NCBI GenBank assembly: GCA_029233965.1
Contig: JARGOP010000048.1
Coordinates: 1-34,957 of the forward strand
DNA: 34,957 nt
From: Verrucomicrobiales bacterium
Lineage (GTDB): Bacteria > Verrucomicrobiota > Verrucomicrobiia > Verrucomicrobiales > DEV007
Reading direction: 5' to 3'
Part shown: positions 17,115 to 25,567 of the stretch, piece after piece
How positions within the stretch are numbered: the first letter of the stretch is position 1
How the letters are laid out: the number at the start of each line of letters is the position of its first letter
Notes under the pieces: model-generated
What the model was told of the DNA's origin: nothing
Database searches by the model: none
What the model saw: the letters and a program-made list of their open reading frames with translations, nothing else
Made by a program: the position numbers and the translations under genes

Positions 17115-17963
17115 TTAGGCACTCTCCCCGACCGGGGAATCGAGATGAACGTCCATCTGAGGATAGGGAATTGAAATGCCGGCCTCATCGAGCGCAAGCT
17201 TGATCCGCTCGGTCAGGTCGCATTTCGTTGCGAAATAGTCGGAAGTCTTTGTCCATGGTCTCACGAGAAGATCGACGCTGGATCCACCCAGCTCGCCGAC
17301 AGCGACGAGGGGGGCAGGGTCCTCGAGGACTCGTTCATCCGAGGTGACGAGTTCTTCGAGAATGCGTTTTGCCTCGCGAAGATCGTCATCGTAGCCGATC
17401 CCGATTACGAGATCAATGCGGCGGGTTTCTTTCGCCGTGACGTTGGTGATCACGCCACCATAGACGTCACCGTTCGGAATGATGACTTCCTTGTTGTCCG
17501 GGGTTCGGAGCTGGGTGCTGAAAATCTTGATCTCCTCGACGACACCCGCCGTGCCACCTGCTTCGATGAAGTCTCCCAACTTGAACGGGCGAAAGAGAAT
17601 CAGCATGACCCCGGAGGCGAAGTTCTGGAGGGAGTCTTTCAGGGCGAGACCGACAGCGAGTCCGGCCGCACCCAGCACGGCGATAAAGGAAGTGGTGTCG
17701 ACACCGAGTTGATCGAGAGCGGCAACGATCACGAGGATCATGAAGACCCAGCGGAGGATATTCTTCAGGAAATTGATCAGCATCGGATCCAGCACCGTTT
17801 TGCCGAGTGCTTTCCCGATCAGCTTGACGATCCACTTTGCAAGTGCAGCTCCGATGAGAAATATCGCGAGAGCGAAGAAGAAGTTGGTCGTCCACGGGAT
17901 CACAAACTGAACGAAGAGCTTGCCGGGGTCGAGTTGAGCAATGTCGAAATTTTCCAAATTCAT
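17115..17963 (-). CDS. Small-conductance mechanosensitive channel (MscS family)
   Basis: A 282-residue channel, close to the length of E. coli MscS. Three hydrophobic segments lie near 20-45, 60-85 and 90-120. The third is Ala/Gly-rich (AAGLAVGLALKDSLQNFASG), as in the pore-lining helix. The beta domain that follows (F-x-L-G-D-F-I-E then V-I-I-P-N-G) is typical. It would open under membrane tension and release solutes during hypo-osmotic shock. The open frame continues to 18071, but the ATG at 17963 gives a normal start and I prefer it. Confidence 0.92.
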   Translation of the reverse strand: MNLENFDIAQLDPGKLFVQFVIPWTTNFFFALAIFLIGAALAKWIVKLIGKALGKTVLDPMLINFLKNILRWVFMILVIVAALDQLGVDTTSFIAVLGAAGLAVGLALKDSLQNFASGVMLILFRPFKLGDFIEAGGTAGVVEEIKIFSTQLRTPDNKEVIIPNGDVYGGVITNVTAKETRRIDLVIGIGYDDDLREAKRILEELVTSDERVLEDPAPLVAVGELGGSSVDLLVRPWTKTSDYFATKCDLTERIKLALDEAGISIPYPQMDVHLDSPVGESA

Positions 17964-18075
17964 AACGTCCTGCAACGCGTTACGGGCCAAGCTGGAATCC
18001 GGATATATCGAGAGGAAATTACTTTTACAGGTCGTATCCCGGGGCCCGGTAGTGAGATGAGGAGACGGCAATGGA

Positions 18076-18351
18076 TCACAATGCGGTGGAATGTTTTCTC
18101 CTGAGAAAGATCGTCAAACCGATCGCCACAGCGGCCCAGGCAAAACTGAGGGCGAAGAGATCATCCGCTGCGCTGAGGTGTGGGAAGGAGTTTTCGAGAG
18201 GGCGCTTCCCTCTCAGGGTTGGGCTGACCTCAGTTTGTGCCCAGGTTAGAACCAGGTGAATGGCCCCGTAGAGCGGGAAGAGCCATCCGGCGGAAATGAT
18301 AAAAAGAACAGCTGATCTTACCGGGGGGACAAAAGGGAATCGATTACTCAT
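18076..18351 (-). CDS. Small two-helix membrane protein, unknown function
   Basis: A 91-residue protein with two predicted membrane helices (about 10-36 and 64-84) joined by a polar linker, and a basic C-terminal end. No family recognised. It lies 87 bp downstream of the SbtA-like gene on the same strand and upstream of the MscS gene. It is not a PII-like protein, so it is not the SbtB partner known for some SbtA transporters. Coding is supported by the hydrophobic pattern and the intergenic placement, but there is no clear ribosome binding site. Confidence 0.55.
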   Translation of the reverse strand: MSNRFPFVPPVRSAVLFIISAGWLFPLYGAIHLVLTWAQTEVSPTLRGKRPLENSFPHLSAADDLFALSFAWAAVAIGLTIFLRRKHSTAL

Positions 18352-18438
18352 GCAAAGACTCTGGAAGAGAAATGCTCCGGAGTTGTCAGCAATTTGTAAG
18401 AATGATGTCAGGAATTCTCAGTCAGGTTCCGGCCGCTT

Positions 18439-19402
18439 TTACACCCTGTTCGTGATCGCCCACCAGTAAACCGGGATACCCAGAATGATGTTGAGCGGGA
18501 AGGTGATTCCCATGCTCATCGTAAGATACTTGGCGGGGTTGGCCTCCGGCAGTGCGTCCTTCAGGATCGCGGGGGCGACAATGTAGGAGGCCGAGGCGCA
18601 GAGTATCGTAAGGAGAAGGGCGTCACCATGGTCGAATTCGAAGGCTTTGCTGATCAGAATCGCGACCACACCGTTGAAGACGGGCGCCAGGATCGCGAAG
18701 GGGATCAGAATCGGAGGGAAAGAATCGATCTCCTTGAACTTCTTCCCGACAAGCGTGCCCATGTAGAGGAGGAAGAAGACCAGCATCTCGGTGAACATGT
18801 CTCCCCCGATGAAGGTGGCGAGAGGGGATTTCTCCGTTCCCAGAGCGGTGAGCACATATCCGATGATCAGGCTGCCGACGAGAACGAGGAGGGTTCCGTC
18901 CGTGAGCGCCTCCTTGATCACCTCCTTCGTGGTCTTGTGACCGGTTCCATTAAGGGAGAGTTGCGCCATGATGATTGCGAAAATGATCGCAGGAGTTTCC
19001 ATGACGACGAGGGCGACCGTCATGGAACCGGCATAGGAAGCCCCGATTGAAGTCAGAAAACCGGCGGCCGTGATGTAGGTCAGGGTGCTGTTTGATCCAT
19101 ACGTCGCACCGATCGCGGCCGCGTCGGCGACTCCCAGCTTTTTTTTGGAGAAGGAGGAAGGAGTAAATCGGCACGATGGCGCTCATCGCGATGATGATTC
19201 CGATGATGAGGATTCCGTCTCCGAACAGGTTGGAGCCGTGGAGGCTGATGCCCCCTTTGAATCCGGTGGAGAGCATCAGGTAGATGCTGACGAATTTCAC
19301 GACGGATTCAGGAATCGAAAGATTCGAATTAAGCAGGATCGCGACGAAACCCAGAATGAAGAAAAGCACTCCGGGATTGCGGATGGTGGTGAGGATGTCC
19401 AT
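18439..19402 (-). pseudogene. SbtA-type sodium-dependent bicarbonate permease, frameshifted in an A8 tract
   Basis: Two overlapping minus-strand frames together make one SbtA-like transporter of about 320 residues. The first part (from the ATG at 19402) has L-S-I-P-E and S-T-G-F-K-G-G-I and several helices, up to FLLLQKK. The second (running to the TAA at 18439) begins in the other frame with L-G-V-A-D-A-A-A-I-G-A-T-Y-G, then the remaining helices. The join lies at eight A on the coding strand (19139-19146 as T on the plus strand); seven A would restore one uninterrupted frame. Causes could be a sequencing or assembly error in the homopolymer, a true mutation, phase variation or transcriptional slippage. 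The intact family takes up bicarbonate with sodium across the inner membrane. SbtA identity is from pattern. Confidence 0.8.
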
Positions 19403-19978
19403 AGCGAGGCGGTTGTGTTGAGTTGTTTGAGCCGGTCGTTGCCGTCCCGACCTGTTGATGGTGCCCTCTAGTGGAATTCTTCCTAGTATATCTTTCATGA
19501 AATAATGTTCGGAAAAACAGAATTGAGAATGGACTTCCTCGATGATCATCATCCCCGGCTACTTCCGTGCGATCGCGAATGAGGGCACCCCTCACCGACG
19601 CGGTCGAAAAGCCGGGCGTCGCCTCATGATCCGTGTGTTGCAAAACAGGCCCTCTGAGCGGAGGGACGCCGAAACAGGCGGGCACAGCAACCATCAGGTC
19701 GCGTTTGATCCCGTGCTATAACGCGAGGGAATCCGCCCGGTGATCGCGGCCGAGACTGACGACAGGGTGCAGACGCGTTTGTCGGCGGGGAGGGGCGCCG
19801 ATTGCTTTGTTGCCGCCTGTGATCCTTCCAGTCGAGTGGCCGCGAGGTCAGCTCACCGGCTTTATCGTTTCACTGAGATTCGGGAGAGCTTCGATGCGGT
19901 TTCCCCGGGTTAGAGGATTCTGAATCCGCTGGTTGAAGAATTGCCTCGAAAAACGAAGTGAAAGACTGAAGCGCGGTG
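19403..19978. other. 576-bp intergenic region without a convincing gene
   Basis: Frames here are short, broken and unlike any family I recognise. Near the SbtA-like start there is a TATACT hexamer on the minus strand (19485-19490), a possible -10 with a poor -35. The middle is GC-rich and contains a nested inverted repeat: GGCGTC (19615-19620) with GACGCC (19665-19670), and inside it CCCTC (19650-19654) with GAGGG (19661-19665). It may be a decayed gene or dispersed repeat, but I cannot prove either. Confidence 0.4.
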
Positions 19979-20854
19979 CTAGGGCGTCAACAGTCCCAGC
20001 TCGTTCATCCATTGTTCGGTTAGCATGGGCCACTGTTTGATCGGGCTGTCGATCTTGTCGAGACCGAAGCCGTGACGTCCCCCCGTAAAGATGTGCAGCT
20101 CGCAGGGGCGTTCCTTTCGCTGCATTTCGATGTAGAAGCGGGCACTTCCTTCGACGAACTTCCTGTCCTCGTCCGAGACCGCCATGAAAACCGGGGGCGT
20201 CGTTTCGTTGACTGTAATCCCGGGTGCAAGCTCGTCCGGATTGTCGGGATCGTTGAGGTAGGCAGGGTAGATAAGGACGCCGAAGTTGGGAACGCAGTTC
20301 GGCGTGTCGAAGGCCGGATCGGATTCGTAGTTCCGGGTTCCGTCAGAGGTCAAAGCCATGGTCGCGAGATTGCCGCCGGCGGAAAATCCCAAGACGCCGA
20401 GGCGCTCCGGATTAATGTTCCACTTGATCGCATTGGTCCGCATGATCCCGATTGCGCGTTGAACATCCTGCAGAGGAGCCTCATGAGGCTCCAGCCCTTC
20501 GCGTCGCGGAACGCGGTATTTGAGGAGACCGGCGGCGATGCCGATGGAGTTCAGCCATTCACAGACTTCGGTGCCCTCATGAGACATCGCAAGGATGTTG
20601 TAGCCCCCTCCCGGAAGCACGAGGACCGAGGCGCCGTTCGGTTCTTTGGCAGGGTACCAGGTCAGCGTGGGGGTGCTCACGTTGGAAAGAATCTCGATCT
20701 GGTATTCCCCCTTGAACTCGACGGACTCTTCAGGCAGCTCGAGATGATCTTCTCCGGGAACTCCTTTCGGCCAGAGGGGAATCGGGGCGAAGGGTTCAGC
20801 CATGCAGAGAGGAGTGAATACCAGAAGGGTGAGAAGAGAAAAGATGCATTTCAT
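19979..20854 (-). CDS. Secreted alpha/beta hydrolase (acetyl-esterase-like)
   Basis: A 291-residue protein with a signal peptide (cleavage near 19). The oxyanion region L-P-G-G-G-Y is near residues 80-85, and the nucleophile Ser158 is in G-F-S-A-G-G. The acid lies in the V-S-D-E-D-R stretch and the histidine in G-G-R-H-G-F-G. The layout matches BD-FAE/acetyl-xylan-esterase-like hydrolases, which are common among polysaccharide degraders. It probably removes acyl groups from a sugar or small ester in the periplasm; the substrate is not known. It ends near the non-coding stretch above the SbtA-like gene and starts 12 bp after bioF ends. Confidence 0.88.
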   Translation of the reverse strand: MKCIFSLLTLLVFTPLCMAEPFAPIPLWPKGVPGEDHLELPEESVEFKGEYQIEILSNVSTPTLTWYPAKEPNGASVLVLPGGGYNILAMSHEGTEVCEWLNSIGIAAGLLKYRVPRREGLEPHEAPLQDVQRAIGIMRTNAIKWNINPERLGVLGFSAGGNLATMALTSDGTRNYESDPAFDTPNCVPNFGVLIYPAYLNDPDNPDELAPGITVNETTPPVFMAVSDEDRKFVEGSARFYIEMQRKERPCELHIFTGGRHGFGLDKIDSPIKQWPMLTEQWMNELGLLTP

Positions 20855-20866
20855 CGGAAGGGGAGG

Positions 20867-22015
20867 CTAGCAGTCCGTGAGGAGACGGGCGAGCGCGTTT
20901 TTCAACGCGGTGACGTCCTCCTGCCGATGCGAGGCGGAAAGCGTGAAGCGCAAACGGGCCGTTCCCCGGGGAACGGTGGGGTAGCGAATCGCGGGCACGA
21001 GGAATCCCTCTTCCAGCAGCACCTGAGAGGCGTGCAGTGCGGCGTCATTCTCTCCCATGACTTGTGGGAAGATCGCACTCTCCGCATCAGGGGAAAAGAG
21101 GTGGATGTTTTTCCAGAGGGCTTCGCGCCGTCGAGTCCCTTCATCTCCCGTGATCAGATCAAGAGCATCCGAAATCGTGGCCGCGAGGGCGGGCGGGGGA
21201 GCGGTAGAGTAGATGAAACTGCGGGCGCGGTTGATGAGGAGATCGATGAGAGCGCGGCTCGCACAGACATACCCGCCGGAGAGCCCGACGGCTTTGCTGA
21301 AGGTTCCCATCTGCAGATCGACACGTGACTCCAACTGAAGTTCGGCCGCCAGTCCGCGCCCTTGAGGGCCAATTGTCCCGAAGGCATGGGCTTCATCGAG
21401 GAGGAGGAGCGCGTCGAACTCCTCCTTCAAGGTCACGATTTCCGCGAGCGGGGCGCGGTCTCCATCCATGCTGAAAACAGATTCCGTGACGATGACGATT
21501 CTGCTCTGGTCCGTCGCCTTCGAGGTGGCCCAAAGGAGATGATCCCGGAGCTTACTCAAGTCATTATGGGGATAAATCCGCATCGTCACCCCGGAGAGAC
21601 GCGCCCCGTCGATCAGGGAGGCATGACAGAGTTTGTCGAGAATGAGGTAGTCGTCTTTCCCGCACAGCGCCGGCAGGATCCCGGTCGCGGTCGCAAAGCC
21701 GGAGCTGAAGGTCAGGGCTGCTTCGGAGCGCTTCAGAGAAGCCATCTTTTCCTCAAGTTCGAGGTGGGGAGCCATCGTGCCGCAGATGAGACGGGACGCT
21801 CCGGAACCGGCGCCGTAAGTTTCAATGTGGCGTTGAAACGCTGACTTCAGCGCATCCGAGTTCGCGAGGCCAAGATAGTCGTTTGAAGAAAAATTCAGGC
21901 AGGCACCGGAATCGGTGAGCTCAATTGTTGCGTCTTGAGGAGAAGCAAGGCGTCGGAGATGACGTCGCAGTCCCTGCGCTTCGAGAGCTTTAAGTTCTTC
22001 TTCCGGCTCGCGCAT
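20867..22015 (-). CDS. bioF: 8-amino-7-oxononanoate synthase (bioF type)
   Basis: PLP enzyme that joins pimeloyl thioester and alanine in biotin synthesis. It is 382 residues long, the family norm. N-F-S-S-N-D-Y-L-G-L (41-50), L-D-E-A-H-A-F-G (206-213) and the PLP lysine K241 in GTFSKAVG are intact. Relatives such as glycine C-acetyltransferase share this fold, so the biotin role is likely but not proven by sequence. No other bio gene is nearby. The start overlaps the stop of the S41-like gene by one base (TGATG), so its translation is probably coupled to that gene. Confidence 0.88.
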   Translation of the reverse strand: MREPEEELKALEAQGLRRHLRRLASPQDATIELTDSGACLNFSSNDYLGLANSDALKSAFQRHIETYGAGSGASRLICGTMAPHLELEEKMASLKRSEAALTFSSGFATATGILPALCGKDDYLILDKLCHASLIDGARLSGVTMRIYPHNDLSKLRDHLLWATSKATDQSRIVIVTESVFSMDGDRAPLAEIVTLKEEFDALLLLDEAHAFGTIGPQGRGLAAELQLESRVDLQMGTFSKAVGLSGGYVCASRALIDLLINRARSFIYSTAPPPALAATISDALDLITGDEGTRRREALWKNIHLFSPDAESAIFPQVMGENDAALHASQVLLEEGFLVPAIRYPTVPRGTARLRFTLSASHRQEDVTALKNALARLLTDC

Positions 22016-23136
22016 CAGCGGCGGGTCTTGCGTCCGGATTCGAGGAAAGCGTTGGCGTTGAGAAGATCGACGGCCTGCTGGAGAGCACGATCCTGAAGTG
22101 GCGGCTTGTCCCAGGGAGTCTCTTTCCCGTTTGTCCGGAGGATGTAGTAGTCGATTTCCGGATCGATTCCTGCGACGAGGGCCGCTTCATTCATTCTCGG
22201 ACGTTGCTTTTGATACAGGAATTCAGTGAGCTTCTGATCCTTCTGCGTTGCATCAAAGATTGCGTGCTTCGACTTAACCGGGGTTGGCGTTTCGATATCG
22301 GGCGCGATGCCTTTGCGGAAGATTGAGGAATCGTCATCAAGGACAACCTCGGCAATGGCGTAGCGCATGATGCGATCCTCACCGATCGGAACATCACGGT
22401 ACTCGACGGTGAGGCCGGGGGTCGTCTCCCCGATGATGAGGGGGTTTGATTTCCGCTTCAGAACGGCGGCGATGATTTCACCGACATTTCCGGTCTCCCG
22501 GTCGACCAGCAGAATCAGATTTCGGGACCAGCTCGGCCCTGAAGACTTGGAGACAAAAAGAGTAGGGCGGTCCGCTCCCGGGCGCCGGATCTTGAAGAGT
22601 AGTTCGTTGGGCGGACGGAACCGGCTCAAAATCTCCGAAGCGATCGCAAACTCGGCGGTCGCTTGCGGGGAGCGGAGGTCAATAATGAGATCGGTGATCT
22701 CTTTCTCCGCGACGAATTCCTTCAAGGCTTCGTCCATTTCGGCGAGGCCCGCCTGATTGTAGCGCCCGAACCGCAGGTAGGCGGTGGAACGGTTGATCTT
22801 TTCAGCATGAAAGACAAAGCGCGAGTTACGATCCTGAATCGATTTTGCGGTCAGAAGCATCGCTCCGAAGTCGAGCCGACTGAGCATCCCCTGGAGCGCG
22901 GATCGATTCACTTCCAGAGAATCGAGTTCTTCCCCGTTGATGTAGTCGTCCGTAAGAAGTCGGAACGCTTCCTGGAGGCTCGCCTGATTCAGGGTGTCGA
23001 TCAGCTCGCTGAGCTTCTCCGGGTCGTCGGCTTCCGGAGCGGTCTCCGGTGGAGCCTCGACGGCAGGCGTTTCATCAATCGATGAGGCGAAGAGTGGGAG
23101 GAAGAGCAGGGTTAGCAGAAGACAGCGCATCATCAT
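22015..23136 (-). CDS. S41 (tail-specific protease) homologue lacking the catalytic Ser and Lys
   Basis: A 373-residue secreted protein with a signal peptide (cleavage near 19). The S41 core is recognisable: L-I-I-D-L-R near 150-155, L-I-L-L-V-D-R-E-T-G-N-V-G-E-I-I near 207-222, L-I-I-G-E-T-T-P-G near 233-241, and K-G-I-A-P-D-I near 275-281. In active members the second block reads T-A-S-A-S-E, with the nucleophile two residues before the last S. Here that position is Asn217. The catalytic Lys normally lies 25 residues later in G-E-x-T-F-G-K; here that position is Leu242. Both are missing, so it is probably not a protease. I see no PDZ-like segment. It lies 7 bp after thiD and overlaps bioF. 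Confidence 0.85.
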   Translation of the reverse strand: MMMRCLLLTLLFLPLFASSIDETPAVEAPPETAPEADDPEKLSELIDTLNQASLQEAFRLLTDDYINGEELDSLEVNRSALQGMLSRLDFGAMLLTAKSIQDRNSRFVFHAEKINRSTAYLRFGRYNQAGLAEMDEALKEFVAEKEITDLIIDLRSPQATAEFAIASEILSRFRPPNELLFKIRRPGADRPTLFVSKSSGPSWSRNLILLVDRETGNVGEIIAAVLKRKSNPLIIGETTPGLTVEYRDVPIGEDRIMRYAIAEVVLDDDSSIFRKGIAPDIETPTPVKSKHAIFDATQKDQKLTEFLYQKQRPRMNEAALVAGIDPEIDYYILRTNGKETPWDKPPLQDRALQQAVDLLNANAFLESGRKTRR

Positions 23137-23143
23137 AGCGGTT

Positions 23144-23965
23144 TTATTCTACGCCATCGGGGAAATGGTTCAATGCTGCGATCATGTCCCCGTTTCGGTG
23201 CCACTGATACTGTTGGCCGAGGCATCTTGTGAGGTAAGCGATGCCCTCTCCGACCGAGTCCTTAAGCGGCTTTTTCATGGCGAGGTTTGCACAGATCGCA
23301 GCAGAGAGGGTGCACCCGGTTCCGTGAGTGTCCGCGACGTCGATCCGGGGATGAGAGAAGGGGATCTGTTCTCCTTCGATCCAGGCGTAGTCAGTGATGA
23401 CGTCTCCCTCTGAGAAATGTCCCCCTTTGACGAGAAAGCTGCAGCCATAGAGTTCGGAAAGCTGGCGGGGAGCTGCGGCGAGCTCATCCGCGTTGCGAAC
23501 GGGGCGGCCGAGGAGCGCTTCGGCTTCGGGCAAATTCGGGGTCGCAATCCGGGCCAGTGAAAGAAGCCCCGCTTTCATCTTCTCCACCCCTGCATCGGAA
23601 AGAAGCTGAGAGTCAGCTGTCGCAAAGATAACGGGATCGATCACGAAGGGAATCTCAGGATGGCTTTTCGCAAAGTCCGCAGTGACCTCCACGTTTTCGG
23701 CATTGGCGAGCATTCCGGTCTTGGCGGCACCGATGGAGAAATGAGAGGCAACACTGTTAAGTTGGTGACCTAAGAGGGTTGCCTCCGTGGCGTCAAAGCG
23801 GGCCACTTCGCCGGGCACTTCGGCAACGGTGGCCGTCAGCGCATTGACCCCGTAGATCCGGTGAGCCGCGAAGGTCTTGAGGTCAGCCTGCATGCCGGCC
23901 CCGGATGAAGAATCGGAACCGGCAATGGTCAGAGCAACAGGTGGAGCAAGGTGCATGGTCATCAA
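23144..23965 (-). CDS. thiD: Hydroxymethylpyrimidine/phosphomethylpyrimidine kinase
   Basis: Phosphorylates the pyrimidine moiety of thiamine twice in the cytoplasm. At 273 residues it is a normal ThiD. It shows G-S-D-S-S-S-G-A-G-M-Q-A-D near residues 17-29, V-K-G-G-H-F, and the phosphate-binding D-T-H-G-T-G-C-T-L. Three methionines begin the frame (23965, 23962, 23956); I give the first. No TPP riboswitch was seen in the 82-bp space before it. It is the first gene of a run thiD, S41-like, bioF on the minus strand, divergent from avtA. Confidence 0.95.
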   Translation of the reverse strand: MMTMHLAPPVALTIAGSDSSSGAGMQADLKTFAAHRIYGVNALTATVAEVPGEVARFDATEATLLGHQLNSVASHFSIGAAKTGMLANAENVEVTADFAKSHPEIPFVIDPVIFATADSQLLSDAGVEKMKAGLLSLARIATPNLPEAEALLGRPVRNADELAAAPRQLSELYGCSFLVKGGHFSEGDVITDYAWIEGEQIPFSHPRIDVADTHGTGCTLSAAICANLAMKKPLKDSVGEGIAYLTRCLGQQYQWHRNGDMIAALNHFPDGVE

Positions 23966-24047
23966 TGGTAGAGGTTACGCCGCGAAATTCGACCCGAAAC
24001 CACGGAAGTGTTCTTGATCCAACGCGTTCTGTATCGACAATGCGGAT

Positions 24048-25331
24048 GTGAGTGAAGAAAGCCTCTATCCCAAATCTGTCTTCGGAAAGAAGCTGACGGA
24101 CCATTCCGGCATCACTGAGTTGATGGACGACCTTGGCGAGGCGCTCACGGCAGGGAGAGGGCGCATGCGCATGATGGGCGGGGGAAATCCTGCACACATA
24201 CCGGAGATGCAACTGATCTGGCGGGAGCGGATGCGGGAACTGGTTATCGATACTCCCGAAGAATTCGACCGGGTCATGGCCGACTATGATCAGCCCGCCG
24301 GGAGTCCCGCTTTTCGGGAAGCAGTCGCCGGATTTCTCTCGAAGGAATATGGCTGGGACCTTACGAAAGAGAATATTGCGGTGACGAACGGGGGGCAAAC
24401 CGCGTTTTTCTTTCTCCTCAATCGATTTGCGGGGAGGATGCCGGACGGGAGTGAGAGGAAAATTCTGCTTCCGTTAGTGCCTGAGTATATCGGCTACAGT
24501 GACCAGGGGGTTTCAGGCACGGGGATGTTCGACTCGCGGCGCCCGCTCATTGAGCTCACCGCAGACCACCGTTTTAAATATCGAATCGATTTCGATTCTC
24601 TGGAGGTGAATTCCGGGCACGGGGCGATCGCGGTCTCGAGACCAACGAACCCGAGTTCCAATGTGATCACCGATGAAGAGGTCGCCCGTCTGCGGGATCT
24701 CGCCGAAGCAAACGGGATACCGCTGATCATCGACAATGCCTACGGCCTTCCTTTCCCCGGCGTGATCTTTCACGACGTCGAGCTCGTTTGGGATAAAAAC
24801 ATAATCCTGACGATGAGTCTCAGTAAGTTAGGGCTTCCCGGCACTCGTACGGGTATCATCGTGGCCCGCGAGGAAATCATTCAGGAAGTTCGCTCCATGA
24901 CCGCTATCGTCGGGCTCGCGAACAACAATGTCGGACAGGCCCTCGCCCGTCCTTTGCTCGAATCGCATGAAATGAAGATGCTGGCGGAGAAGGTGATTCG
25001 TCCTTACTACCAGACGCGATCAGATCGTGCCCTCGCTCTCGCGCATCAGCACCTGCCATCCGACATCCCCTGGAGAGTCCATGAGAGCGAAGGGGCCTTT
25101 TTTCTCTGGTTCTGGTTCGACAAGCTTCCTATCAGTTGCAAAGAACTCTATCGGAGGCTGAAAGAAGCCAGCCTCATCGTTGTCCCGGGCGAATATTTCT
25201 TTTTCGGCCTTGAGACCGCAGATTGGGAGCACTCACGGCAGTGCGTTCGCGTGAGCTACACGCAACCGGAAGCGATTGTCGAAGACGGAATGCGGATCTT
25301 CGGCGAAGTGGTTCGCGAAGCCTACCGGTAG
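24048..25331 (+). CDS. avtA: Valine-pyruvate aminotransferase
   Basis: A class I/II PLP aminotransferase of 427 residues. The AvtA-type N-terminus (G-K-K-L-T, then G-I-x-x-L-M-D-D-L-G) and M-G-G-G-N-P-A-H-I-P near 43-52 are characteristic. P-T-N-P-S-S-N-V-I-T precedes D229-N-A-Y, and the PLP lysine is K260 in M-S-L-S-K-L-G. It moves the amino group between valine or alanine and 2-oxo acids. The start is GTG at 24048; no nearby ATG in frame gives the conserved N-terminus. Confidence 0.92.
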   Translation: MSEESLYPKSVFGKKLTDHSGITELMDDLGEALTAGRGRMRMMGGGNPAHIPEMQLIWRERMRELVIDTPEEFDRVMADYDQPAGSPAFREAVAGFLSKEYGWDLTKENIAVTNGGQTAFFFLLNRFAGRMPDGSERKILLPLVPEYIGYSDQGVSGTGMFDSRRPLIELTADHRFKYRIDFDSLEVNSGHGAIAVSRPTNPSSNVITDEEVARLRDLAEANGIPLIIDNAYGLPFPGVIFHDVELVWDKNIILTMSLSKLGLPGTRTGIIVAREEIIQEVRSMTAIVGLANNNVGQALARPLLESHEMKMLAEKVIRPYYQTRSDRALALAHQHLPSDIPWRVHESEGAFFLWFWFDKLPISCKELYRRLKEASLIVVPGEYFFFGLETADWEHSRQCVRVSYTQPEAIVEDGMRIFGEVVREAYR

Positions 25332-25413
25332 AGAAATCCGGGAGAGTTTCGGGGGAGGAGGGAAGAAGCCGAAAAATTCACAAGACTGTTGCAGATCCTA
25401 ACCTAATCCGTGA

Positions 25414-25475
25414 AATCCATGCCTACTAAATTTTCTGCATGGATTAAACATAGATTTTGAGGATAGACATGGATT
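25414..25475. repeat. Short inverted and direct repeats in the spacer after avtA
   Basis: AATCCATGC (25414-25422) is an exact inverted match to GCATGGATT (25437-25445), with 14 bases between them. A further copy CATGGATT occurs at 25468-25475. The stretch is AT-richer than the neighbouring genes. It resembles dispersed intergenic repeats seen in some environmental bacteria, but other copies cannot be checked here. Confidence 0.5.
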
Positions 25476-25493
25476 GCCTCGTTCCGGACTGCT

Positions 25494-25523
25494 TTTGTAA
25501 CGGTCTTGCGTTTGTAACGGTCT
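25494..25523. repeat. Tandem 13-bp direct repeat, possible operator
   Basis: TTTGTAACGGTCT occurs twice (25494-25506 and 25511-25523), with four bases between the copies (17-bp period). It lies 45 bp before the end of the lipoprotein gene, which reads towards it. It could be a binding site, or simply a local duplication. Confidence 0.45.
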
Positions 25524-25567
25524 CTCACGTTTCTCGCAACAGTTATCCGAGAGTTTGCTGAGAGGAG

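Noticed and set aside
19139-19146. Programmed -1 ribosomal frameshift of the dnaX type in the SbtA-like gene
   Set aside because: The zero frame reads CAA AAA AAA GCT and the continuation needs +1, or loss of one A; a -1 slip gives the wrong frame.
20072-21328. 418-codon plus-strand open frame across the esterase and bioF
   Set aside because: It spans two real genes on the other strand and has no motif; shadow.
23966-24047. TPP riboswitch upstream of thiD
   Set aside because: The 82-bp space lacks the conserved TPP aptamer core and is too short for the usual fold.
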